From: Sistotremastrum niveocremeum HHB9708
Taxonomy: Eukaryota > Basidiomycota > Agaricomycetes > Sistotremastrales > Sistotremastraceae
Direction: 5' to 3'
Assembly: GCA_001630475.1 (NCBI GenBank)
Contig: KV419394.1
Location: 1,302,001-1,366,000 of the forward strand
DNA length: 64,000 nt
The translations under genes were made by a program, and so were the position numbers. Under the pieces are notes generated by a model, which saw nothing but the letters and a program-made list of their open reading frames with translations, ran no database searches and had not been told where the DNA came from. Positions within the stretch are counted from its first letter, which is position 1. Each line of letters begins with the position of its first letter. Shown here piece by piece: positions 44,347 through 55,679 of the stretch.

Positions 44347-45898
44347 TCACAGTCCACCAATCTCGCTCTTCCAAGTATGAGCTTTCTCAAAGCCATTGCG
44401 GCCCAATTGGTCTGCGTCAGAGAATGAGAAACATATCGGAACCTTCGAAAGGCGGAAACGTACAGTCCATCAGAGTGCTCTGCACCTCTTGTCGGCTAGT
44501 CATGACGAATGGTCCGTATTGGAATACGGTCTGATCCAGCGGCTCTCCGGCAATCTAAGTGATCTTCAGTGACGTGACGCGGTCTTAGCACATTAACAAC
44601 ATACCAGAACAAATTCAGTGCCTTCCTCTCCGGCGAGCTCTACACCGGTCTCGTTGGCGGCCGCAGAGAGTACAAGGGTGTGGAATGCAGGTTGTGATTC
44701 AGGGACGTCGTCAGGGTTGACAGTCACTTTGCCTTTGAGCGCTACAAGCCCAAGTCTAAGTAGCTTGGCCTGAAAATTGGGGCGTTGACTTACAGTAGAG
44801 GAATGATGTCCATCCAGTAGCTAGAAGATGAGGTGGATGAGCTTCTGGACTCGGCTCATAGCGGATCACTCACGTATGTGTTGAAAGATTCTCCCTGCCT
44901 TGTGGAATTTTATGTGGAAGTACCAGCACCCGCCGAGTGGTCGGACAGGTGACTCTACACCATGGCTGATGCCACTAATCACTTTGACTTCGACACCACC
45001 ATCCTGCCCTGATGGCCATGCGGAGGGGATGCTAGAAGATACATTAGCCAAACGTCCATGCCACTGTAAGGAAGCATACTTACTTTTCAGGCTCTAGCTC
45101 TTGATACGATGGCTCTACCATCTTATATTGCTTGGGGAGGTCCACCCTACATCGATGTCACGGTTAGCACCACAGCAAGGCGCTGATCCGAGCATAGATA
45201 CGAACCACAGTTGTAATCCACGGGGCTCAGGAATTCCAGGGCCCTGAACAGGCATTTCGGCATGAATAATTCCACGTCCGGCACACATCCACTGGACGCC
45301 GCCAGTTCGGATTAGACCTGTGAAAAGGAACCGTCAATAAATTGGTCCATCTGCCAGAGGATGTCTTAGCACCTTTGTGACCAGCCGAGTCCTCGTGTCG
45401 ACTCGAGCCTTCTAGCATATATGTCACCTGGACTTGTTTGTCAATATCGTGCTAAAATGGTGGGTTCGACCACCAACAGTGGCTTGTCCACGATGGGGAT
45501 GGTCCGGGAAGCCGGCGCCTTCAGCGATGGCGAAGTGATCCAACCTAGCTCACTGTCAGCCTGTCAAGTCCAGTAGTGATTGTCCAATACACACATCAGG
45601 AATGGACTCAGATTGCGGAGGGACATTGATCCTATCGATCGTCGAACTTTGGCACCTGCGCCCTATTCTGCTTTCAGGATTTTGAACATGAGCGTTTGGA
45701 GCGATTGCGAACCTCAGATGTTTCAACGGCTAAGACTTTCTTGACAACAGAACGTGAGATCGAGGCAGCAGACATGTCTTGCGCGATTGTGATGTTGGAT
45801 TCGGTGGAAACAAGAGTTTGTGATTGCTCCTGGGAGTTCAAATAAAACAAAATTGAAATGATGGCGACGAGTGCAGCCAAAGAAGCTCCTTTTATCAT
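44347..45898 (-). CDS. Pirin-like cupin protein with hydrophobic N-terminus
   Basis: Pirin (iron-binding bicupin). The 5' exon (to about 45710) opens at 45898 with a hydrophobic segment, MIKGASLAALVAIISILFYL, then reaches the usual pirin start MSAASISRSVVKKVLAVETS (ATG 45775). Next exons: GAGAKVRRSIGSMSLRNLSP, LDHFAIAEGAGFPDHPHRGF (metal-binding HPHRGF), VTYMLEGSSRHEDSAGHKG, VQWMCAGRGIIHAEMPVQGP, GLQLWVDLPKQYKMVEPSYQ, and the second cupin LGGCWYFHIKFHKAGRIFQH and PAFHTLVL. It ends NGFEKAHTWKSEIGGL. The metal ligands (two His in HPHRG, later His and Glu in IIHAEMP) are present. If translated from 45898 the product would carry a signal-anchor or mitochondrial-type N-terminus, unusual for a nuclear/cytosolic pirin. 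Confidence 0.85.
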
Positions 45899-46062
45899 AA
45901 ACTGACGGGAGGGATGTGGTAAGTAGCAAGACCGTTGTCATTTTCTTTTACAGCACAGCGCGAGAAGAAACAGCTCGACTGAGCAATCGGTTACACAGAT
46001 TCTGACTAAGCAAGTACAGTATTCGGAAAATCAATTCACACGGTCGACTCTCGTAATTCCAA

Positions 46063-49000
46063 TTACGCGAGACTCCATAATCTCTGCCACAGACTAGGTT
46101 TTCCTCGACTCTTCTCGAACAACTCCTTCTCAGCCAAGAAACGTTCTTCTTCTTCGTCAATCTCGCGTTTTCCGGAAATAAGATCGACGTCTTCCGATTT
46201 GATCACAGAGGTGCGATACCAAAGCTTCCACCCAATCCACAGGAAGAAAAACACTGTACGAAAACTCTCAGCCTCTATTTAGGTCGTCACGGTCATTGTC
46301 ATACCTGGAAGTGCGATGTATGAGGTAATGAAAGTGGCAGTCGTGAACGGAAGGAAAGAATCGAAGCCTGTCAAACGATCAATGCCACTCAGATGACGCG
46401 TAGCTTAACGAAGAACCTTTGAAGAAAGTAATGATAGCCGTTCTGGGACGCGATATAAGCTTTGGTAACACCTGAAGAAAAAAAAACACTCACGAAACTA
46501 GAACAAACCACGAGCCATAAGGCTGGAACGGTGCTTGATACGGGAGCATATCTCTTGAAATTCCTTGCGCCTTGAGCGCCGCCATAAATCGACTTGACTG
46601 ACATTAAGTACTGCATCAAATATGATGTGAAAGACGAGATCGTACATATGGGAATATACAATGCACATCCAGGTGATCGCACCAAAGGTGGAGACCAGAT
46701 TAACGAAGTATCCAAACACTGTCAGAATTTAGTTTGAGCGGCAGCTGACAGAAAACCAAGCTCACCTTTTCCAGTTCCAGACGCTACATTCAAGTAAACG
46801 AGGAAACAGAATGCAGTACACAACAGTAACGCGGGCCAAGGCACCCCCATGCGGTTGACGCGACGGAAAATGGAGGGCGCTTTGCCTTCCACAGCCAGAC
46901 CATATAATGTTCGAGAACTAATAGGAAATATTAGATCTAGCGTCACGTAGGCATGATGACAGTATGTACCCCTGAGAGGTTTTTCAAAAACTGTTTACTT
47001 AAAAGGGCTGTAAGACGAGATAATCACTTACAATATATAGGTCTGAATTGGCCGCGCTCAAGACCTGTTTCAGTTCAGTAAAAGAGTCCCAAATCTTATG
47101 CCCAGCCCTTACGAAGATAAGAATGGCGGCATTTATGACGTGGTTCAACGATTTGATTCCGGCCAGGGTCGTAGCTATGGTTCTGTGAGAAGCGATCTTT
47201 GACTTATAATCCAGTACTTACCCACAACGAAAGGAGAAGCCGCGGCTCCTGTCTTCGATTTATTGGCAACAAACAATTGTTGGTTTGTTGATGGCACTGT
47301 CAATCCGATTACGAAGACACCCCTTTCGATTCCGTGACGAATTATTCCTTTGCTAGCCATGACGGACTCACCCAACACTTGAAATTAGATGTTTCGATCA
47401 ATGGTCGTACATGAGAGGAGCCGAAGTACTCACTAGAAGATCAAAATTCTCCAAAAGGCTGCAGATTGGTGAGGTACAAACTAAGCATGAAATTGAACGA
47501 TCACGTACTGCGTCGAATAGCTGAGGAGGTTGAGGATGAGGGACGGGAAAATCGACTCGGCAGTCTAGCTTACCGATGGGAATGTTGCGTCTAGGATTCT
47601 CTGCTTCTCCCACCGTCACACCAATCTATCTCGGAGGTTAACGATGGAGAGGGTCTGCAATGGCCAAAACTGACCAACTCGGTTCCAATCTTCAATCAGA
47701 GAGAATATTGTGTGTAAGACCACGCTGCTACTAAGATATTTGGGGCTTACAAAAGAGAAGAGGGCGTTTATCATAACAGACCTGCAAGGCATTAGTGATG
47801 AAATGGCGGATTTCTCTAGTATACGCACCAAAAACCCAAGAATATCGACAAATGATCGTTCCCACCAACTTGTGCTTTCAGATATGTACCCCTACATGGG
47901 TCGTCAGCATAGTCCATCCGTGCCTCATTGAAACTGACATAGGACCATTGGGCGCGTGCCAGTATCGGAACCCTTTAGAAATCAGAACCATGGAAAATTT
48001 TACACGGACTCCCATACCTATACGATCATGTTTCGGGTTCCCTCCAAGGTCGATGACGATCCCTAACAAAATAAGCCCAATAAGGGCAATGACCTTTATA
48101 CTGGAGAATATCTGTATAAGACTGAGATCGGATCTATCAGAACTTACCTCGAAAACCAGAACTCGAGTTCTCCGAACACTCGCACGCCAAGAAGATTGAC
48201 CAAAAATACTGTCCGCTCGGTAAATAATAGTGGGAGAAACCAACGACATTGGAGACTCACTGAAGGCAATGAAAATGACTGATTTATATTTAAGTGTACG
48301 AGGCCGCATCAAACCTTTACTTTCAAAGACTTACTCATCCACACGGATGTCTTTACTGAAGAAGTCCAGTATTGGACCACAATTCCCGCGGCATTGATAT
48401 TGTTAGGCTGAGCGTATGAGAATGACGGATACATAGGATAGAGAGGTCTTTCACGTACAGTCACGATCAGATATTTCAGTAAGTAGTTCCTTCCGTAGAA
48501 TTGAGCTGATGAGAAGGCATCCATTTGGGCTCCCAACGTACCAGCCAAGTGCGAATCCTAACGCAGGGTCTACGAAACGTGTAGCATACCCAGCGAAGCC
48601 TCGTTTATGAGGAAGATAGGCAGCCATCTCTCCCAGAGCCGTCATCACGAGATAACTGTTGAATTGATTAATCATAATCCTGGTTTCGAACCATCTGAGG
48701 ACGCAAACCTACCATATCAAGCTGTGTGATACTTCGGGTTAGGACATAATTTTGAATTCCGGGAGCCATCTCACCCAACAAATGAATATCCTATCAAATC
48801 AAATTATTTCGTGGTGTTCTATCAACAAAGGAAGAGCGCGCGCCTAAAAAGATTCCGAGAGGCCCGCCTAAGTTCCCGCACGCGTACGCTTAGATAAGGA
48901 AATTGTCAGGATAGCGCTCATAGTGTCATACCTCTAGCGAGTGCAGTTCCTAATGAAATCCGTTGATCCTAAAGAGTGGTACACGACGACGGAGGTGCTT

Positions 49001-49304
49001 ACCGCTGCCTATTATCAACCCAGTCCCTACGGCCCCTCCCAACTATCCCGTCTTCAACACCCAAATCCAGCCTGATTTCAGACTCTGGACTACTCACCGC
49101 AATCATCGAAATTTGTCTGGCCTTGAGATCCCTATGCAATGTTTGTTCTGCACCACGTGAATTATTAGTCAACTTTTTCGCAAGACGTCATCAATAGATC
49201 CAAGACCGACCAGGCTCGACATAATACTCATTCTCAGGCTGGCGGTCCTTCAAGGACGTCTCAAACTCGGTAGAGTTCTGTTTCTCGTCCATAGAAGAGA
49301 CCAT
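46063..49304 (-). CDS. Amino acid permease (YAT/AAP family)
   Basis: Proton-coupled amino acid transporter with about twelve membrane helices, split over many short exons. Start at 49304 (MVSSMDEKQNSTEFETSLKD) or the internal Met at 49292. Recognisable pieces in order: cytosolic EQTLHRDLKARQISMIAIGG (the TM1 entry signature), SYLVMTALGEMAAYLPHKRG, FVDPALGFALGW, IKVIALIGLILLGIVIDLGG, VGEAENPRRNIP (conserved cytosolic loop), FPISSRTLYGLAVEGKAPSI, FRRVNRMGVPWPALLLC, and the tail FFFLWIGWKLWYRTSVIKSE followed by REIDEEEERFLAEKELFE. Exons are too short and numerous to be resolved by eye. Substrate cannot be told. Confidence 0.85.
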
Positions 49305-49549
49305 GGTGGTGCAGGAGAAGAAGCACTTTGATTCTCAACCGCACGGCCATGTGCTTGTATAAGGTGGAAATTAAGAAGCTCATTAGCGATCGGTAATCCG
49401 CAAGGTGAAGGTAAGAAGCGCGATGGCGCAATTGGCCGAGTGGCGATCCGGCATCTGCGCTCGAGTGAGGTTTCGCCTGGTGCATCAACGTCCAGGATTA
49501 CAAGAAGATAGTAGTACATATTTACGCCGGGATGTACAAAATGAACTGG

Positions 49550-50776
49550 TCAAAGTTTATGTCTCAGCTCCTTGCGAGCAATTTGAGCGAACCGAGCAGA
49601 CGGAATGCCGGAAGCAAACCGATCGGCTTGGCTGTAGCTTTCCCTGAGATTGGTCGCGTCGAACGAGTTCTTGGCGTCCAAGCCCTCCTTTATCAATCGC
49701 TTGCTGGCCAACATGGCCGTCCAATCCAAGTTCTCGAGTTCGCATAGTAAGTGCTTTCGTACTTTCTCTTTGAAATCGACATCGGATTCGGCTGGAATGA
49801 TTTTGCTAATGACCATATATAATCAGAAATTATCTTGGAACCCTAACGTATATGATGCTCACTTGAGGAATCCGACCCGCATGAGCTCCTCCGCAGGAAT
49901 CTTCCGTCCGAAGATCAGAGCCTCCTTGGCTTTTGCAACGCCCACTAATTAAATGCATCAGATCACAAGGTCAAAGTTGACCACAATGCCACGCACATCT
50001 ATCCACAAAACTGACACTGGAACCACCTTCAGCATTGATACCTTGGCGAAATCAGCAGCGGTATGTGGCGACTCGAGAATGCTATACCCAGCAAACTAAA
50101 CGGAACAAGGAGCCATGCTTCAGGAGCTGCATAAATAAGATCAAAAAGGCCCAAGAAAGCAGCCGCGATGCCTGCACGGATACTATGTGAATACGAAATG
50201 AATGAACTCTTTATGCTCGGCGCACCCATGACTGGACCGTTCAACGCAGCTACCAGAATCTTGCTATGGGAGTACAACTACATGATGCCTTCAGCTTGAA
50301 TTAGAATCACGGAAGGCTATAACGTACAGCTCTGGAAGTATCCGTATTGGTCAGGGAGACGCCTCGGAGAAAATAGTCCCGCTGAGTTTTCAATCCCGGC
50401 TCTTTGAACTTGACATCTGTACCACTGGCTGATGATAAGGACGACTATTGGCGACACATCATCAGATAGCCCTACGAGCAGAAGTATTTGCCAGTCCCTG
50501 CATTCAGAAGCGCTCAGCATTGCTTTGCAGCGAAAATGCTGGAGTACACACCCTGCCACACTGTCATGACCACATCATCTCGCTTGTCAATGACTCTCAA
50601 CATTTCTGCGAATTCCTGATAATCTGTAATAAGAGACATGAGCTCCCAACAATCTTCACTACCTTGCGGATCGACTGACCTGCACGTGTCAAGGCATTGA
50701 AAGTCTGGGGCCGGTTCATCGTGATTGTAGCGATACCATCGGAGACGTCGAGCGTTATGGTGGATTTTTCAGCCAT
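49550..50776 (-). CDS. Enoyl-CoA hydratase/isomerase, probably peroxisomal
   Basis: Crotonase-fold enzyme of beta-oxidation. Start at 50776 (MAEKSTITLDVSDGIATITM), leading into MNRPQTFNALTR, the first crotonase signature. Later exons: EFAEMLRVIDKRDDVVMTVW, KTQRDYFLRGVSLTNTDTSR, SKILVAALNGPVMG (oxyanion-hole strand), AAFLGLFDLIYAAPEAWLLV, PFSLLGI, AKEALIFGRKIPAEELMRVG, FLNKIIPAE and the C-terminal helices. It ends RFAQIARKELRHKL. The final HKL resembles a weak type-1 peroxisomal signal. The order fits Eci1/PECI-type delta3,delta2-enoyl-CoA isomerases or hydratases; choosing between them is inference. Confidence 0.85.
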
Positions 50777-51213
50777 ACTGCGCCAGGCAGACACCACGTC
50801 GTGCGGAGGACCAAGCCATCGGCGGTCCCTCTCAGGTACTACACCCGGCTATCGAACGAGGAGCATGAGCCGGAGTCTCGACTAAGAGGGCCTTCGATTA
50901 TGTAATACAGCCAGCCTCATCGTCAATTCTGTCGCCGTCGCCCATGGACATGGATTTGGTCGATGTTTTACTCGGGAGACTCTGCGCGCGCCTCTGTCTC
51001 ATCCCATCCAGATATATACGACTATAAACCTTCGAAATCAAACCGGCCCGATTTTTCTGATGGACGAGACTGAGAAGTGACGTGCCTGGTCCATCTGCTG
51101 AGCCAACGGTCACGCCATTCGTGTGTATAAGGCAGCGATTTCACATTCACAGTCATTCACAATCCAGCCTCTCGAACCTCAACTCGTCTTGATTCGCTCG
51201 TCGCAAGAGAACT
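50777..51213. other. Divergent promoter region, enoyl-CoA hydratase / O-methyltransferase
   Basis: No gene seen. A TATA-like GTGTATAAGG at about 51121-51130 lies about 90 bases before the O-methyltransferase ATG and is a plausible core promoter. Confidence 0.45.
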
Positions 51214-52117
51214 ATGGCATTCAACTACTCACCGACCACACTGGACGACTGGACCCGCAGCGATGAATATCACAACAAACGTCTCATTTCGCCTGACGAC
51301 GGACTTGAAGGAGCTTTGAAAAGGAGTAAGGAAAATGGGCTGCCAGATATAGCAGTTTCAGAAGCTCAGGGCAAATTCTTGCATCTACTTGTTCGCAGTC
51401 ATGGATTCAAAAGGGTTCTTGAGGTTGGCACTCTGGGAGGGTCAGCAGCTATATCAACATATATGACTTGGCCATTTTGAAACTCGCGATCTTAGCTACT
51501 CGACGATCTGGCTTGCTCGAGGTGTTCCCGAAGATGGACAAGTGACAACTCTCGAGATATCGGAGAAGCATGCAAAGGTAAGTTTATACTGATCGGTGAT
51601 TCCTAGACTGAAATTACATCTCTGTCATACAGGTCGCAGCGGAGAACTTCAAAGCAGCCGGCGTCGACTCAAAGATCAAACTAATCGTCGGCTCGGCGCT
51701 CGAAACACTCCCTACCATCGCAGCTGATCAGCCCTTCGATCTTGTCTTTATAGACGCCGACAAACCTTCCAACCTCGATTACTTCAAACATGCTAAAAGA
51801 CTCACTAAAAAGGGCAGTGTGATCATCGGTAAGACTTGCCTTGATCCTGCATCAATGACGAGGTTCTATGATGTGATCGATCAGTGGACAACGTCGTGAG
51901 GAACGGCCGTGTATCCATTCCAGAATATACAGATGCCAACGTAGAAGGCGTACGGCGGTTGCTCGAATACCTCGCAACGGATAAGGAAGTCGACGCTACC
52001 ACTCTAGCCACTGTTGGCACAAAGGTAAGCATTGCAAATACCAGTGCTTCCCATGCTCCAATCACGAACCTTGAAATCAAGGGTTACGATGGTTTTGTAT
52101 ACGCACTCCGTCTCTAA
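51214..52117 (+). CDS. SAM-dependent O-methyltransferase (family 3, CCoAOMT/COMT-like)
   Basis: Five exons (51214-51440, 51496-51577, 51633-51828, 51885-52024, 52082-52117) join in phase to 226 residues, the family length. Motif I for SAM binding: FKRVLEVGTLGGYSTIWLA; then GQVTTLEISEKHAKVAAEN; metal-binding DLVFIDADKPSNLDYF; and VIIVDNVVRNGRV with the second metal-binding Asp-Asn. Ends YDGFVYALRL. The cation-dependent group methylates catechols or small phenolics; the substrate is unknown. Stands alone, with no biosynthetic cluster around it. Confidence 0.92.
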
Positions 52118-52482
52118 GGAAGCCGAAGATATGGTAGTTAAGGAATAAGGATCTCCTTCCTGTTCTATATTTTCGTCAAAGATCAGACTACTATATATGT
52201 GCCTAAGATTGACAAAAGCCATTACTGCAAAGAAGTAAGGCGCAACAAAAATGCTCCACGATCACCGAGACGTGGCAAAAGAAACGAATGCAATAATAAA
52301 ACCGGGATGGCGCGAAAAATCCACTGCCTCCGCATCGAGCTGGAAGTTGAGAAAAGGGGTCACAGAGAACGAAAATAGTCCGAAAGAAAAGGCCAATAAG
52401 CTAGTATCATAACGATCGTTTCCCTCAAATGAAATTGGATGGCACCGAAATGGCGGGCGAACGTCAATCATAGCATACGTCC
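52118..52482. other. Convergent spacer
   Basis: 3' flanks of the O-methyltransferase and cupredoxin genes; nothing else seen. Confidence 0.4.
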
Positions 52483-54072
52483 TTACAACGCGAAGAATGT
52501 GGCTGCCAAGACGGCGACGCCAACAAGGGCGCCTGACGACCTCACTCCGAGAGCTCCGTTCGTACTGGACGCAGTAGCGGCGGATGCAGAAGAGCTACCG
52601 GAGCTGCTGCTGGAGCTCGTTCCGGAGGAAGCGGCAGACGAGGAAGTCGAAGTAGCTCCGGCGGCGGCGTTGACCGGCGCTGAAGACGGTGAAGCGGATG
52701 CGAGGATGTTAGAAATGTCGCTGGGGATCTTCAGATCGTTGTTCGGGGTGAACTTGCCGTCGGATCCAAGGGTTCCGGGGTTTTGGGCGAAGACGAGACG
52801 AGAGTAGAAGACGTTGGAAGCGATCATGGCTGGAACGGAGGGATCGTTGTTTGTCGCATTCAACATGCTCGCAACGTCGATCGAGTTACCCCAGTGTGCT
52901 GCGTCGTTGTTCGCTGTCATGTTGCTAGTATAGCTCATCATGTAAGCGATATCGGGGTTGGACGCCGCCCAAGAGTCCATCATTGATCCAACAGAGGTCG
53001 CAGAGCCACCAGCAGAAGGCGGGTTACTAGGCGATAATGAGATCAATCAGATGATCAAAGAGATGATGCTCACATTATACCGAACATGCCCTTTTCACAG
53101 TGAGTAGGGACACCGCAGTAATAGAAGGTGGGGTTGGTATCATTGACGACTTGGTTGAAGACGAAGGACTTGTTCTGCTTGCCAGACGCGAAAGGAGCAT
53201 CGAGGGTGGCATTGCAGACCGAGAACTCAGAAGACTTGGTGACGGTGTGAGGTCCGGCGCCCCAGACGAATTGGATAGTATCACCAACTGAGGCATTGGT
53301 GGCGAAAGGTACATATCGCAGAACGCCTTGAGTTGGAGCCACGATGACGGTGTGGGTAACGCCGTTGGTACCGGTGCTACCTGCAGAAGCATAGGTCGAA
53401 GTGGGAGCAACATATGAACCAACACTCATAGCAGCAGGGTAAGAAGCCATGCATTCTGAAATGAGTTCAAAAAGAGCGGAAAACAAAACAGGAAAGAAAC
53501 GTACGTTGGACACAGCTGTCGTAGCCACTGCCGCCACTCCAAGAGGCACTTCCCGATCCGTAAGTAGCCATGGGGGGAGCGTACATGGTGGAGGACGACA
53601 TATACATAGTAGAGGACGAATCATACATCATGGTGGAGGATGAATCGTACATCATTGAAGACGACGACATGCTATACATAGCAGAGGATGAATCGTACAT
53701 CATCGACGACGACGAAGAGTCATACATCATGGACGAAGAGGAGTCCATCATCATGGATGAGTCGGTCATCATGCTAGCCATGGAGGTGGTGGTGTAAGAA
53801 GCTCCGTAGCTAGGTGCGGAGGTGTATGAGCCTCCAGAAGGAGGAGGGGTGTACATGCTTCCATAGGCAGCGGATGACGATGAGCCCTGGTAGTAAGCGG
53901 CCAATGCTGTCTGAGAGGCTAGCTCTGCAGTGTCTGACTCTATGACACCGTTGGGAGCAGAGACGGCGACTTCTTCACCGATAGAGCTGTCTCGCTTGGA
54001 GAGCGGTGCGGCCGATGTGAAGGAGGAGAGAATGGCGACGGCGCCGACGAAAGGGGTGACAAAATAGACCAT
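52483..54072 (-). CDS. GPI-anchored cupredoxin with Ser/Met/Tyr/Asp-rich repeats
   Basis: Plastocyanin-like surface protein. Start at 54072 with signal peptide MVYFVTPFVGAVAILSSFTS. Exon 1 ends near 53505 and the next exon begins near 53460 with CMASYPAAMS. Between residues about 100 and 185 lies a repeat tract (SSSMMYDSSS and relatives). The cupredoxin follows: VIVAPTQGVLRYVPFATNAS, VGDTIQFVWGAGPHTVTKSS, TFYYCGVPTHCEKGMFGIM, with the type 1 copper set His (PHTVT), Cys (YYC), His (THC) and Met (GMFG) all present. A third part (GSMMDSWAASNPDIAYMMSY) leads to a Ser/Ala-rich stalk and a GPI signal (SGALVGVAVLAATFFAL). Role inferred: extracellular copper or electron-transfer protein of the wall. 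Confidence 0.88.
53560..53800 (-). repeat. Coding tandem repeats (Ser/Met/Tyr/Asp) in the cupredoxin
   Basis: About ten imperfect units of 8-12 codons, each MMYDSSSS-like or MYMSSST-like, run through this stretch in one frame, visible in DNA as repeated CATCATGGACGA and CATACATCAT blocks. They form a spacer between signal peptide and copper domain. Confidence 0.8.
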
Positions 54073-54454
54073 TTTGAAGAAGACGAAGAGCGAAGATACC
54101 GGAAATTGAAAAACAAAGGACTGTGTCGTCTAGCGAAAAAGCAGTGGATCCTCGCAGAGGCTAGAGACTCTTTCAAAGAGCTGTAGTGATAAAATCCCGG
54201 AAGAAGAGAGAAAAGTGGGAATCAACCCTAAAGAACGAACTGAAGACGGTCAGCGACGTCGACAACGACGACGAGAAGAGACGTACCGGTGATGGGAGGA
54301 GGAAGGGGATGGGGAAAGCTGGATCAGAGCGGCGCCTTATGAGGGAACGCACTAGCGAGCAATCAAATGTTGCCTGGTGACAGTCGCGCGCTGCTACCAT
54401 CGTCACGCTGTTCATCTTTCCACACTTTATTTCGAAACAGCAAATGTTCTAATA
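54073..54454. other. Upstream region of the cupredoxin gene
   Basis: Lies between two minus-strand genes: promoter and leader of the cupredoxin (purine-rich on +, so pyrimidine-rich on the coding strand) and the 3' flank of the Mso1-like gene. No gene seen. Confidence 0.4.
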
Positions 54455-55487
54455 TTACACTCGTCTTCCCGGTCCACTAGGCAATCCAACTCGACGAGGC
54501 GGTGCTCGCCGTTCCGCCTCGACCTCCACCTCATCAACCACAACACCCCGCTTTGCATCTCTGATCGCCCGAAGCCGTGAAGTCGCCGTGGACGCCTTCG
54601 TCGTCCCGCTCTCCTCGCTCCGTCGTGTCCTCGTGCTCGTCGGTGCGTTCACACTCGGCTGAGTCGCCGCCTTCTCGTATATGTCTCGAAGTCCTCGAGA
54701 CCGCGTGGGTCGCGGCTCTCCCTCGTGCTCCTCTGCAATCTCTTCCTCGACCCTCTCGTTGTCTGTCCTTGCCGTCCGCTCGCTCTTGTCGAAAAGCCAG
54801 GGAGGCAAGTCGGATGGAGCGCGTGCCTTCGCAATGTAGTACTCCTTCATGGCCTTTGTTAATCGCGATTCCTCTCCAGGAGGTGTTTCTGCATTCCCTA
54901 GTCAATCCAATGAAAATCTTTCTCTCGAGCAGCATGCGCACCTTCGCCATCTTCCGCTCCAATCTGCCCAGTCTCCCAAGCCTTGGCGACATTGATCGTC
55001 AATGCGCCAGCCGCAGCCGTCACTCGACTCCACAACGAGCTTCCGTGCCCTGGCTCGACTGGTTTGGCTACTGAACATCAGTAAAAACCGAGGGCATATA
55101 TGCTATAGACGCACGCGTATCTTTCACTCCGTCCTCCTTGTAACCCGGGTCATCAGGAAGGTCCTCAAAGCTAGACGCCGGTGAAGAATATGAAGAAGGT
55201 CCCTTTCTGCCAGATCGCAAAGATGAAGCCCCAGATGTCGAGGCCGAGGACACAGAGTCTTCTCGAACCCGACCAGTTCTCAGCGAAGACGCGTCTCTGG
55301 AACGACCAGCGTTAGGTGCTCGAGGAAGTGGAGGTGCCACTTGTCTACTAGCTTTAGCAGGTATATCAGCAAGTGATTTCTGAGGTCTGATAGCACGATT
55401 TCGCGAAGCTGAAGAGTCTGGAGCTGGAAAAGTAGAGGATCGACCAGGATCCTCCCGAGATTGACGAGTCGGATAACGAGCAGACAT
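54455..55487 (-). CDS. Mso1-like (Sec1-binding) secretory protein
   Basis: Start at 55487 (MSARYPTRQSREDPGRSS); the first 135 residues are disordered (Ser, Arg, Pro). After one or more introns the conserved core reads WSRVTAAAGALTINVAKAWE and TGQIGAEDGE, then, past an intron of about 50 bases, TPPGEESRLTKAMKEYYIAK and ARAPSDLPPWLFDKSE. That ALTINVxKAW and PPGxESRLTxAMKxYYxxKA and DLPxWLF string is what I know as the Mso1/Sec1-interacting domain of fungal proteins. The C-terminal tail is charged and Arg-rich, ending PSGPGRRV. Mso1 links Sec1 and the Sec4 GTPase at exocytic sites in yeast. A bidirectional promoter of 192 bases separates it from the SQR gene. Confidence 0.65.
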
Positions 55488-55679
55488 GCAATGAAAGACG
55501 ACAAGAAGGACAGAAGACGAGCACCAGGCTCACACAGGACAAAGAGCGCGACGCCGTCGCCTTTGAGTCACCCAAGCAGTGATGGCCCGGCGACTTGGCG
55601 GAGTTTGAATCGGTGACTATGTGAACACCCGAAGCGCCGGCGACGATGAGCACGCAATTTGTCTTTTCTGCACTTGGTC

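Noticed and set aside
52439-52807. Plus-strand Ala/Glu-rich frame (MAPKWRANVNHSIRP)
   Set aside because: It is the antisense shadow of the Ser/Ala stalk of the cupredoxin.
54534-55074. Plus-strand Ser/Arg-rich frames opposite the Mso1-like gene
   Set aside because: They are shadows; the minus-strand exons carry the conserved Mso1-type motifs.
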